DNA of 42,871 bases, taken from the NCBI GenBank assembly GCA_023375785.1, contig SZWC01015180.1:8871-51741 (forward strand). The letters run 5' to 3'. The first letter of the stretch is position 1; each line of letters starts with the position of its first letter. Source of the stretch: Penium margaritaceum (Eukaryota > Streptophyta > Zygnematophyceae > Desmidiales > Peniaceae). Below, piece after piece: positions 9,668-19,959 of this stretch. The notes beneath the pieces were generated by a model, which saw nothing but the letters and a program-made list of their open reading frames with translations, had not been told where the DNA came from and did not search any database. Made by a program: the position numbers and the translations under genes.

Positions 9668-10530
9668 TGTTGGGTTTGTGTCAGTACCACACGGTGACCT
9701 CTGGCCTCGTTGCACACTCTCCTCACTGACACAGGTGACTAACTGGAGAAAGGCAACCCCTGCTGGCTGCTACGCCATGGTGACATGACTGCACAACGAG
9801 TCTCACAGCCGGGCATCAACCAGGCATCAAATCTCACATGTGACTGAGCGTGAAGACCACCTTCAGGCGACGACTTCATCGTGTGAAGGACCAGCAGTTG
9901 CAAGTACCGAGAAATGGAAGAACATGGCTTNGTGTTGGGTTTGTGTCAGTACCACACGGTGACCTCTGGCCTCGTTGCACACTCTCCTCACTGACACAGG
10001 TGACTAACTGGAGAAAGGCAACCCCTGCTGGCTGCTACGCCATGGTGGCATGACTGCACAGCGAGTCTCACAGCCGGGCATCAACCAGGCATCAAATCTC
10101 ACATGTGACTGAGCGTGAAGACCACCTTCAGGCGACGACTTCATCGTGTGAAGGACCAGCAGTTGCAAGTACCGAGAAATGGAAGAACATGGCTTTCGGT
10201 CGTGTCATGTACTGTGCCAGCCGGGTTCATTTCCTGGCTTACTTTTGTGTGGTTGACACTTGCATGGCATGATTTGTGCTCAAAGGGGACAATGGGGTGT
10301 ATGTGGTGTTCGAGCCCCAAGAAGGGGATAAGCCGAGAGCGAGATCGAGCTCGCCGCTCGCTCGCTCTCGGCTTGTCTCCCGTCACCCAAGACCTCGCAC
10401 CCGTGTGACTCATTTTTTTTTTCACTTACTCTCTCGTTACTTCTAACTTCCACGATAACACCATTGCTCGCTTGGTGTCTTCCAAGCCTCACCTCAGCTG
10501 CTGCCTACTTGTCTAACGCAGCAGCCTACA
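9668..10530 (+). repeat. Element A 3' LTR, with a duplicated first part around an N
   Basis: A first partial copy runs 9668-9930 and stops at the N (9931). A complete copy then starts at 9933 and ends CCTACA at 10530, followed by the target duplication ACTGG. The 263-base partial copy differs from the full copy at a few bases (for example tgacatgactgcacaacg against tggcatgactgcacagcg), so the join may combine two alleles or two genomic copies. A real 3' LTR would not have this structure. Confidence 0.85.
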
Positions 10531-10535
10531 ACTGG

Positions 10536-10677
10536 TACAAACCAACGCGCATCGAGGTCTCGACCACAAAGAGAGTGCAGATCATGTCAGATACAATGTG
10601 CGATAAATCTCTATGGGGTCTCCCAGAGCATTGGCACAAACCACCAAGTGTCCGGGTCTTGACCACCGAGAAAACTC
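10536..10677. repeat. Old repeat (probable LTR of element C), middle part between elements A and B
   Basis: The sequence after element A continues the motif cut at 1850 (tactgg then tacaaacc) and includes another copy at about 10612 (ggggtctcccagagc). It ends with the element B target duplication AACTC at 10673-10677 and resumes at 19960. The phrase gaccaccgagaaaactc plus gatcaaacatg across element B matches caaccaacgagaaaatatcaaatg at about 1658-1681. Confidence 0.6.
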
Positions 10678-11518
10678 AAATGGAAAGCCTAGGCAGCAGG
10701 TTGGGGCAGCAGCGGTGTTGATGCAGCGTGCGGGCTTCCACGCTCGTTGCTTAAGTCAGCTGCCCCCTTAGTCTGCTGCTCTAGAGTCTAAGTCTTGAAG
10801 CTCTGGGTTTGTTACTCAGAAACACGCGCGCCAGAGTTAGCGCCAGAAAGCAGCTGAAAACTGAAATTAACTGGTTAGGAATCAAGAATGAGGAACAATG
10901 GGAGACCCCTCCAAGTTCTAGCTCCCCCCCACTAGTGTAGAAGTTGTTACTCAGCTAACCAGCCAATCAGAAAATAGCAGTGGACCTATTTTCTGGCAGG
11001 CAGGGTTTTCTCGGTGAGCCCTGCCAGACGCCCGACAGCCCAAAACCCGGGTGTCATCTGTTTTGCCTGAAAACTGGACCATGCCATAACACATACGCTG
11101 CGAACGCAGTCGTGCAGTCAGAATCAGCTAGAAAAATATTAGCAGAGAGTTATGGCTGCCCAAACCCAGGCAGCGCCTGCGGTAGTCCATGATGCCGAAC
11201 AGGGTCATACAGCATGCCACAAGGACCCTAGGCAGAGCATGATGATGCAGACGCGACGGGACGCGCTGGACGCATGCAGACAACAATTGCGGTGGCATGA
11301 CCGCCGGCAGCACGACCGCCGAGGAGGCCTCCCGATGGAGCAGAGCACGTCGCCGGAGAGAGGAGGCTCCAGCGAAACGCGAGTAGACCTCAGCATGCGT
11401 TGGCTCCACCGGATGACGCTCCATCAGCGTCGAGTCTCGCCGTCAGTCATCTGCACGCCGATGTACACAAGCCGGGAGGACACAACAAAGCACAATGAGG
11501 GATGCGCAAAAACCAACA
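10678..11518 (-). repeat. Element B 3' LTR
   Basis: On the minus strand it starts TGTTGGTTTTTGCGC next to the polypurine tract and ends ...CTTTCCATTT. The final TTT lies beyond the usual CA but is present in both LTRs, abuts the target duplication AACTC here and abuts the primer site in the 5' LTR. Confidence 0.88.
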
Positions 11519-11530
11519 CTCCCCCATGAC
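11519..11530 (-). other. Element B polypurine tract
   Basis: On the minus strand this is gtcatgggggag, directly before the 3' LTR start. It is the same tract as in element A. Confidence 0.8.
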
Positions 11531-12403
11531 TCCCAGGCGTAGTGTTCATGGGCGGGTAGAGAAACGGTCAACACGCAGACTCCCCCAAGGTACGCAGAGA
11601 CGCGGGCAGAGACAAAGAGGGCAACTCATGGACGCACGCCGACTGAACTCACAGCCTTCTTGAACGAGTCCCGCTTCAGTGCCTTGGTCAGGAAGTCAGC
11701 CAGCTGTCGTGCTATCTCAACCCGAACGATGCTGATGCTGCCATCATGCAACAACGAACGCACATAGTGATACTCAACATTGATGTGCTTTGTGCGTGTG
11801 TGATGCACACCGTCATTGTCGGCGATGGCCATGGCACTCTCATTGTCACAATGCAAGGTGATGGATGGGACAGACTGACGCAACTCGGACAACAGACGAC
11901 GCAACCACACACTCTCACACGCGCCTGAGCCAAGGGCCACGTACTCAGCCTCGGCAGTGTTGCGTGCAATGCACCCCTGCTTGCCACTGCGCCAGGACAC
12001 AGCTGTGCCGCCAACCAGAAAGATCCAGCCCGTGTGACTCTTACCGTCTGGACTGCCGGCCTAGTCACTGTCGGTGTAGCCCACTACGACGACGGATGGC
12101 TGACGGCGGAACATGAGACCTCGCCGAGGAGTCGAGACGACATAGCGCTGCACTCGGATCGCGGCCTCGAAGTGGAGGTGACACGGCTCCTGAGAGAACT
12201 GGGCTAGGAGGTTGACGGCGAACGCGATGTCTGGGCGCGTCGTCGTCGCCAGGAACATCAGTGACCCGATGACCCCGAGATACGTGGTCACATCAACTGG
12301 CTCCCCCACAATAGCTGGGTCATGACTCTTCAACTTCACCTGGCCATCAGGTGACATGGGTGAAGATACGCTAGGCACGAGGGGCAAGTCCTCGTCAAAG
12401 CGA

Positions 12404-12916
12404 GTAGACAGGGTCTCCACATAGGCAACCTGGTGAACGTGCAGGATGCCCTGGGAGCGATCATGCTCAAGCTCCATGCCCAGGAAGACTCGGGCAGACC
12501 CGAGGTCCTTCATCTGGTAGGCGGCGTGCAGCAAGTCCTTGACACGCTGGATGGCGGCCGCGTCTGGTGACGCAATGAGGAGATCGTCGACGTAAACCAG
12601 AACCGCGGTGAAGGTCTGACCTCGTGGGCTGACGAATAGTGCGGGGTCAGCGGTGCTGCNGTAGACAGGGTCTCCACATAGGCAACCTGGTGAACGTGCA
12701 GGATGCCCTGGGAGCGATCATGCTCAAGCTCCATGCCCAGGAAGACTCGGGCAGACCCGAGGTCCTTCATCTGGTAGGCGGCGTGCAGCAAGTCCTTGAC
12801 ACGCTGGATGGCGGCCGCGTCTGGTGACGCAATGAGGAGATCGTCGACGTAAACCAGAACCGCGGTGAAGGTCTGACCTCGTGGGCTGACGAATAGTGCG
12901 GGGTCAGCGGTGCTGC
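12404..12916. repeat. 256-base direct duplication around a single N (assembly join)
   Basis: Bases 12404-12659 recur at 12661-12916 without a difference that I can see, with one N between them at 12660. The duplicated part encodes the RT region around YVDDLL and HAAYQMKDLG on the minus strand. This is the expected look of two overlapping contig ends joined without merging. Confidence 0.85.
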
Positions 12917-13765
12917 ACTGGAGGCCGCCACGGAGGAGCGTGCTTCAGGCCATAGAGGGCCTTCCGCAACCGCCAAATTCTCCCAGTGCCGTCGTCGAAG
13001 CCTGGGGCCTGCGTCATGTAGAGCTCCTCACCCTCCAGTGAGCCATGGAGGAATGCGTTGCTCACGTCCATCTGATGTAGCTCCCACCCGTGCTGGGCAA
13101 CCAGGCTGAAGAGCGCCCGGCTAGTGGAGAACCGACAGACTGGGGCAAAGATCCGGTCGTAGTCGACCCCAGGGACCTGAGCAAACCCCTTTGCTATGAG
13201 GCAAGCCTTGTACTTGTCCAAGGATCCGTCAGGCTTCCACTTACGCCGAAAGACCCACTTGGCACCTATGGCCTTCCGACCTGGAGGGAGGTCGACGAGG
13301 TCATACACGTGGTGCTGTTGGATAGCAGCGAGCTCCTCGGCGCAGGCAGCATCCCAATGTGCGGCCTTAGGGGAGGCTCGAGCCTTGCGCAGGGTGGAAG
13401 GGTCCTCTGGGCGCGCTGTGGATCGGACTGAGAGGGCGTGTGCATCACGAGCCCCAGGTGGGATGCGGGCGAGTGTAGCCACAACAACATGTCGATGCTC
13501 GTGATGAAGCATGGCGTAGCCCAATACAGAACCCGGGTGAAGGTCTGCGATGATGGCGGAAGTGGTCAGGCCGAGAGCCTTTGTCCCTCTTCCCCACTCA
13601 CAACCGTGAGAGTGGAGGAGACACGTGGAGCTACATGGGGTCGAGGCGCCACGGGACGTGGAGCGATGGTCTGCACGCTCACTGTCGGCCGAGGTCGTAG
13701 GCTGCCCCCTGGGCCACGTGTGTAGCGCGGTCCGGCAGAAGATGGTCCTGAGTTCGACGGGTTGA

Positions 13766-14345
13766 CGGAGGCGGACGGGGCTACTGGTCCGGAGGAGCCT
13801 GCAAACGCGACAGGCGCTGCTGGCCCGGAGGGGCCAATTGGCCCGGAGGAGCCAGCAGACGCGACAGGCACTGTTGGCCCGGAGGGACCAGCGGACGTGA
13901 CAGAGGCTGCTGGGCCAAAGGGGCCAGTGGACGCGACTGGGGCTGCCGGCCTGGAGGGGCGAGCGGACGCGACTGGGGCTGCTGGCCCGGAGGGGCCAAC
14001 GGACGCAATTGGAGCTGCGAGCCCAAAAGGGCCAGCAGACGCGACTCGGGCTGTCGGCCCGGAGGAGCCATGGGAAGCGACTGGGGCTGCCGGCCCGGAG
14101 GGGCCAGCGGACGCGACAGGTGCTGCTGGCCCGGAGGGGCCAGCAGACACGACAGGTACTGCCCGGAGGGGCCAGCGAACGCGACTGGGGCAGCTGGTCC
14201 AGAGGGGCCAGCAGACGCGACTGGGGCACCTGGTCCGGAGGGGCGAGCAGACGCGACGGGGGTAGCTGGAAGGGAAGGGCCAGTGGACACGGCTGGGACT
14301 GTTGGCCCGGGGGGCCAGCGGACGCGACAGGGGCTACCGGCTCAG
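13766..14345 (-). repeat. 36-base minisatellite within element B integrase-RT linker
   Basis: About fifteen units of a 36-base repeat (core ctgctggcccggaggggcca) fill the linker between integrase and reverse transcriptase. Because 36 is divisible by three, each frame is open: one minus frame reads GPSGPAAPVASA again and again. Element D has a shorter version at 27150-27610. Copia linkers are variable, so the repeat is tolerated in the polyprotein. Confidence 0.85.
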
Positions 14346-17300
14346 AGGGACGGAGTGATGTGTCACCCGGAAGCGACAGGACGGAGAATGGTCTCACCAC
14401 TCCCCCACGCGACGGGAGGGACACGGACGAGCCGGAGCGGATGAGGTCGCGGGGAAACAGGTCCTTAAAGAAGAGGGCATCACGGGACTCGACGATGCAG
14501 TGTCGGGATGGATCCCAGAAGCGCCAGGCCTTGGACTGACGGGACACGCCAAGGAAGGTGCAGGGGCGTCCGCGGGGGGCGAGCTTGCCGCCGTGCTGTA
14601 AGGCGGGCAGCCACACAACGGCGACGCAGCCCCAGACGCGAGCCGGGCGGAGGTCAGCGCGCCGATCGCACCAGTGCTGGTAGGGCGTGGACTGGCGGGG
14701 AAGGGGACCGTGGGGGACCCGGTTCCAGACCCAGGTCGTGTAGGCCATGGCTTCAAAATAGAAACCATCGGAGAGACCGGACTCGACCTGCATGGTGCGA
14801 ACGGCGTCGGCCATGGTACGGTTCCACCGCTTGGAGACACCGTTCTGGGCGGGTGTGTAGGGCGCAGACGTCTCATGGTTGATCCTGCGGGAGGCGAGAA
14901 AGGTCGTGGCTTCACCCAGGTAGTCGCCACCGCGATCGGAGCGAAAGCGGCGAAGGGGGCGGCCACACTCGCGCTCTACGAGGACAAGCCAGTCCTGAAT
15001 GGTTTGGGCGACATCGCTCTTCTATCGAAGGCAGAAGACCCAACGGTAGCAAGAGTAGTCGTCCGTAAGAGTGAGAACATAGTGGCCATGTTCACAGACA
15101 GACTCGGTGGGGAGAGGGCCCATGACGTCGGAGTGGAAAAGGTCAAGATGGGCGGACGCACGGGAGGAAGAGAGGGGGTATGTGGACCGGTGCATCTTCC
15201 CCTGAGCGCAGTCAATGCACTCAGTGGGGCACGGGAGAGGGAAAGTCTCTGGGTCAAGGCCCTTGGCCGGCTGGGTGCGGAGCATGCTTTCTACGGCGGT
15301 AGAGTGGACATGGCAAAGTCGGCGGTGCAAGAGGCGGGTGTGCTGAGGAGAAAGTGTGCTGGTGACAAACACATGACCTGTGGCGGCCGACGGGGAGGAG
15401 ACGGAAGGGGAAGAGGAGAGGCGGGGAACATGCCACAGGTTGCCACGGGTGGTGGCGTGCAGTACGACAAGACCAGACGGACGCAATGACACAGTGCCGA
15501 CACCACGCGAGTGCACAACGTCCATGCTCATGCGGTCAAGGGCAGTCACGGACAGGAGGCTGAGCTCAAGACCAGGGATGAAGAGAACATCGGTAAAAAA
15601 TAACGTCACCGGCCGGACCACGGAAACGAACGACGCCAACACCACGGACAGGCAGCACCTGTCCGGAACCCGTCCGGATACCGGAGACATCGCCGACAGG
15701 ACCGAGCATACTGAAGGTCTCGCGATAGGCCTTCATGCGATGCGTGGCCCCGGAGTCGATGATCCAGGTCTCAGCAGGGTCCTGGACTGGGGTCGCCAGA
15801 TCACTCACGGTCACATGGCAGCAAGCGAGAAACGCGGACGCGGTGGAAGGAGGCGCGAAACAAGACTGCCAATCATCAAGCCACGCAACGTCATCAAGGA
15901 GTGGGGTGGAGGAGAACACGGGAGACGACGAGACAGATGAGGAAACGGGACACGATCGCAGCTCAGTCTCAGTCATACAGGGATGGGCCGGAGGGCAGGG
16001 GTGACGCAACTCGTACTTCCCCGGGGAGGAGGGTGAGGCAGACCAAGCTGGAGCGCGATGAACTGCTCCAGCTGACGCTCACGGGAGGACGGCCCAGGAG
16101 TGTGGACGGAGTGCGGAGTGACGGCGCCAGAGCCCGGGTAGTAGGAGAGCTGAGCCGGCAAAGAAAGCGGAGGTGCCGACGGCTGAGGGTAGTACTGCTG
16201 CGGGTAGTAATGCTGCGGTGCGGGTGTCTGCGGGATAGGCGGAGCTGTCGGAGTGGCAGAGCTGCTGGACGAGGTCGGAGTGTCAGGGCCAGCAGTAGCG
16301 ACGGCAGCAGAGGCGAGGCGGCGCTCCCGCTGGCGCCGCATGGTGGTGATGACGCGCGCCTCGTCCATTGGGAGAGGGCACGTGTACCACCCGGGCCGGG
16401 CTAGCCACAGTTGTGGCAGACCGAGCCACCACCGCTGGACCTGGTCAACGACTGCTACTGTTGCTGCTGTGGCAGACCCTTGCCTTTCTCGTTCCGGTTC
16501 TTCTTCTTCTTCTTCCTCGAAGACGATGAGGTAGCTGCGGCGGGGGAGGCAACGGCCACGGAGGCAACGGCAGGGGAGGCGACGGTAGGGGATGCAAGCG
16601 CCTCCGTGCGATGGAGCTGGGACTCCTGGCGAGCTTCCTCAATGCAGAGGAAGAGCTCGTATGCCCAGGGCATGAGGGTGCCCTGGGCCGCCATGGTGGA
16701 GAGGACGTCTTGAGGATAGTGGACGAAGACGTCCGCGTACTCACTGGTGGCGTCGCGCTTGATGGTGAGGAGCGCGGACAGAGGGGGCGGCGTAGATTTG
16801 ACGAGTCTAAGGAGGATTTCCTCCGCCCGCTGCCAGTAGGCAGTGACCGTCTCGGTCTCCCCCATGTGCAGGGAGTTGAACTCTCGGAGCAGACGGCTGA
16901 TTTCAGCGTCGCTGGACAGGCGATGGGGCCTGGTGAGGACGTGCCATGCGGCTGCAGGGTCTGGGATGTGGCCAGCGGTGAAGTCGCCGAGGAAGGGCGC
17001 CAGGGCAAGGCGGGAGGCTGGGGGGGCGACTGGGACAAGGGCACGGATGGCGCCACCAGCGTCATACAACTGATCGGCCTAGGAGGAGTCGTAAGGGAGG
17101 GTGTAGTAGGCCCACAGACCCTCACCCTGCGCCCGGATCCGGAAGCTGAGCTCCTACTTCCGGAACTGCTCGCCGGCGTGAAGCGGCGGTGGCAGTATCT
17201 CAAAGTCCTTCTGCCTGAGGCCGGCACCCAGATTGGGGCCAAGGACGGAGGTCACTGTCTGCCGCTGGCGCTGAGTCTGCTGCTGTACCAGGTAGTATGT

Positions 17301-18017
17301 AGCAGCGGACACAGCGAGGCTAGCATGCCCTGGAGGGATGAACGACGGCAGCGTACTGGTGGCGGTTTGGGCGGCGACTGGCTGTAGCGCTGTAAGCTGC
17401 TGCATCAAGGCGGCGAGCTGTTGCTGAAGAGCAGCGAGAGGGTCAGGGTTGCCGCCAACGTTACAAGTGGGCTGCTGCTGCTGCAGCACCAGGGGTGGTG
17501 GCTGCTGCTGCTGCAGCGGCGGTGGCTGCTGCTGCTACAGGGGTGGCGGCTGCTGCTGCTGCTACAGCGGCAGTGGCTACTGCTGCTGCTGTAGGGGCGG
17601 CGGCTGCTGTTGCTATAGGGGCGGTGGCTGCTGCTCCTGCTGCTGTAGGGGCGGCGGCTGCTGCTACTACTGCAGCGGCGGTGGCTGCTGCTGCTACTGC
17701 AATAAGGGCGGCGGCTACTGCTACTACTACGGTGGCGGCGGCTGCTGCTGCTACGGCGGCGGCGGCTGCTGTTATTGCAGCGGCGGTGGGTATTGCTGCT
17801 GCTGCTGTTGTAGCAATCGCTGCAAGAAACGAGGGATAGGGGTCCCCCTAGCAGAGGAGGACCCCTCCTCGCGGGGACTGCCAGCCATGACTTAGAGTCC
17901 TTTTTTGTTTTCTTTGTGTTGCTGATGTCAATAGGAGGTTGGGGCGGTGAAGATTCTACCCACTCTTTTGGCCTTCACCCTTTCCCTCCCCCCCCCTTTC
18001 TTTGTTTTTTTGGTTGA

Positions 18018-18049
18018 TGACGTCAGTAGTGACATCTGTAGTGACGTCA
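18018..18049. promoter_or_regulatory. Pair of TGACGTCA palindromes in element B leader
   Basis: TGACGTCA is present at 18018-18025 and 18042-18049, 24 bases apart. It is the classic binding site of CREB/ATF and plant TGA-type bZIP factors. Element D has two at the matching place. Binding is inference. Confidence 0.45.
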
Positions 18050-18910
18050 GCAGAGGGGTGCTCATGTCAACAGTGGCGGATGTTGGGGCCGCCACTACTG
18101 CTATTGCTGCTGATGCTGCTGCAGCCACTAGTGCTGCTGTGTTTGCTACTGCCGCTGCCGCTGCTGCAGCTACTGCTGCTGCTGCTGTTGTTTGGTGCTG
18201 CTGCTCCTGCTGCTGCGGCTGCTGCTGTTGCTGTCGCTGCTGCAGCTGCTGTTGCTGCTACTGCTGCTGCTGCTTGCTGCTATTGCTGCTGGTGATGCGT
18301 GCTGCAGCAGCTGCTCGCTGTTGCGGCGGGCTGCTACAGTGGGCTGCGGGGGTGGGGGATTTTTTTTGTTGCCCTTTTTTTGGTTTTTTTTCTCCTTGTC
18401 ACAGCGGACAACAGCCCGATGTCTGATGCGAGCAGCGGGCTACTGCTCGCCTGGCAGCAGCGAGCTGCTGCTTGCTGGCAGCAACGGGCTGCTGCTCGTT
18501 GCTCGCTCGCTGCGAGCAGCGAGCAGCAGCAGCCGCGGCTGGCAGCTGCCAGGTGTTGCTCGCTGCTGCTGCTGCTGTAACTGGCCGCTGCTACAACTCG
18601 CTATAGCAGCTGCTGCAGCTCGCCGCTGTTGTTGCATGATGCTGCAGTTGCTGCATGCTGCGGCTGCTGCCTGCTGCCAGTGCGGGCTGCTGCTGCGAGC
18701 TGTTGCTATGCGCTGTTACTGCTTCTTCGCACTACTACTGCTGTTGCTCCAAGCTGCTGCTGCTGCGGGCTGCTGGGAGCTGCTGATTTTGCCTGCTGCT
18801 GCTGGTGGTGCCAGTCACTGCACCTGGGTGACGTTGCCGCTTGCGTCGTCGCCCGTAGACGTCAGACGCCGCCTGCCGCTCACCTCCTCGCCTCACGCGT
18901 GGGGGTCAGT

Positions 18911-19016
18911 GCTGCCAAAAAAACTTCGGCAGCATTTCCCCTGGCCCAGTGGCCGTGGGAAAAAATCTGACGCCGCCACCAGGCGGGTCAATGTTGCCGG
19001 GAAAAATCCGGCAGCA
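18911..19016 (-). other. Hairpin cluster in element B leader
   Basis: On the element's sense strand the order is hairpin 3 (19016-18992, GCCGG / CCGGC stem), hairpin 1 (18962-18935, TTTCCC / GGGAAA and GGCC / GGCC with ACTG loop) and hairpin 2 (18933-18911, GCTGCC / GGCAGC). Hairpins 1 and 2 match the modules in element A. Hairpin 3 is an extra copy of the second type. Confidence 0.78.
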
Positions 19017-19101
19017 TTTCCCCTGCACTGGCGCGTATGGGGGTCCGCCGGCGTTGTCTGGCACCTGTTCGCCGGTCTTCTACTGCTACTGCTACGCTCT
19101 G

Positions 19102-19113
19102 GCTCTGATACCA
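19102..19113 (-). other. Element B primer binding site
   Basis: On the minus strand TGGTATCAGAGC, complementary to initiator-Met tRNA, begins immediately after the LTR end at 19114. Confidence 0.9.
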
Positions 19114-19954
19114 AAATGGAAAGCCTAGGCAGCAAGTTGGGGCAGCAACGTTGTTGATGCAGTGGCGGGCTTCCACGCTCGTTGCGTAAGTCAGCTGCCC
19201 CCTAAGTCTGCTGCTCTAGAGTCTAAGTCTGGAAGCTCTGGGTTTGTTACTCAAAAACGCGCGCGCCAGAGTTAGCGCCAGAAAGCAGCTGAAAACTGAA
19301 AGTAACTGGTTAGGAATCAAGAATGAGGAACAATGGGAGACCCCTCCAAGTTCTAGCTCCCCCCCACTAGTGTAGAAGTTGTTACTCAGCTAACCAGCCA
19401 ATCAGAAAATAGCTGTGGACCTATTTTCTGGCAGGCAGGGTTCTTTCGGTGAGCCCTGCCAGACGCCCGACAGCCCAAAACCCGGGCGTCGTCTGTTTTG
19501 CTTGAAAACTGGACCATGCCATAACACAAACGATGCGAACGTAGTCGTGCAGTCAGAATCAGCTAGAAAAATAGTAGCAGAGAGTTATGGCTGCCCAAAC
19601 CCAGGCAGCGCCTGCGGTAGTCCATGATGCCGAACAGGGTCATACAGCATGCCACAAGGACCCTAGGCAGGGCATGACGATGCCGATGCGACGGGATGCG
19701 CTGGACGCATGCAGACAAGAATTGCGGTGGTAGTGACCGTCGGCAGCACGACCGCCGAGGAGGCCTGCCAATGGAGCAGAGCACGTTGCCGGAGAGAGGA
19801 GGCTCTAGCGAACCGCGAGTAGACCTCAGCGCGCGTCGGCTCCACAGGATGACGCTCCATCAGCGTTGAGTCTCGCCGTCAGTCATCTGCGCGCTGATGT
19901 ACACAAGCCGGGAGGACACAACAGAGCACAATGAGGGATGCGCAAAAACCAACA
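19114..19954 (-). repeat. Element B 5' LTR
   Basis: It matches 10678-11518 along its whole length with scattered differences, ends TTTCCATTT next to the primer site, and is followed on the outside by the target duplication AACTC (19955-19959). Confidence 0.9.
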
Positions 19955-19959
19955 AACTC

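Larger units (their letters stand above)
1851..10530 (+). mobile_element. Element A: Ty1/copia LTR retrotransposon, nearly full length
   Basis: Two LTRs of about 596 bases enclose a primer site, a long leader with an extra ORF, a gag-pol polyprotein and a polypurine tract. The target duplication ACTGG is present at 1846-1850 and 10531-10535. The repeat motif of the host DNA runs on across the excised position, which confirms the boundaries. By eye the two LTRs differ at only about six positions plus a homopolymer, about 1%, so this is probably the youngest insertion in the window. The coding region is nonetheless damaged in RNase H. An N at 5003 hides missing gag sequence, and an N at 9931 separates a partial extra copy of the 3' LTR. 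Confidence 0.93.
11626..17888 (-). pseudogene. Element B gag-pol polyprotein, broken
   Basis: Coding runs on the minus strand from an ATG at 17888 (MAGSPREEGSSS, shared with element D) to a TGA at 11626. Order: a Gln/Pro-rich N terminus full of stops (17470-17820); gag (about 17490-16455, with HMGETETVTAYW and GTLMPWAYELFL); a damaged zinc knuckle (CHNCG then a TAG, about 16400-16430); protease IIDSGATHRM (Asp near 15757); integrase finger and core; a repeat-filled linker (13766-14345); reverse transcriptase; and RNase H ending ADFLTKALKRDSF. Defects include several stops in gag, a frameshift at the knuckle, the integrase catalytic Glu changed to Lys (NGVSKRWN, about 14835), a deletion after LYGLK near 12920 and a stop at YTDSD. 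The catalytic YVDDLL is present, twice because of the duplicated segment at the N. Confidence 0.9.
17889..19101 (-). other. Element B leader: CAG-rich, with hairpins and TGACGTCA sites
   Basis: Reading from the primer site towards gag on the minus strand, the leader has the hairpin cluster (19016-18911), a CAG/GCA triplet-rich part (about 18800-18090), a pair of TGACGTCA palindromes and a pyrimidine-run segment before the gag ATG. Low-complexity open frames on both strands (for example 18192-19157 on the plus strand) are by-products of the triplet repeats. No upstream ORF like that of A and E is seen. Confidence 0.7.
10678..19954 (-). mobile_element. Element B: Ty1/copia LTR retrotransposon, decayed
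   Basis: LTRs of 841 bases flank a complete but broken copia element read on the minus strand. The target duplication is AACTC at 10673-10677 and 19955-19959. The LTRs differ at several per cent by eye, so it is older than A. It shares LTR, leader and coding sequence with element D and belongs to a different gag type from A and E. An N at 12660 separates two copies of a 256-base segment, probably an assembly artefact. Confidence 0.92.

Noticed and set aside
13762..14539. Plus-strand ORFs with collagen-like GPEGPADATG repeats (13762-14265, 14009-14539)
   Set aside because: They are the antisense of the 36-base coding repeat in element B. A period divisible by three keeps all frames open, and there is no start context or domain.
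14674..15489. 271-codon plus-strand ORF opposite the element B integrase
   Set aside because: The minus strand has clear integrase motifs over the same bases; the plus frame is a shadow. The same holds for 27665-28039 and 28562-29368 opposite element D.
17449..17895. Plus-strand Cys/Gly-rich and Ala-rich ORFs (17449-17895, 17495-17839)
   Set aside because: They are the antisense of the Gln/Pro triplet repeat at the gag start of element B.
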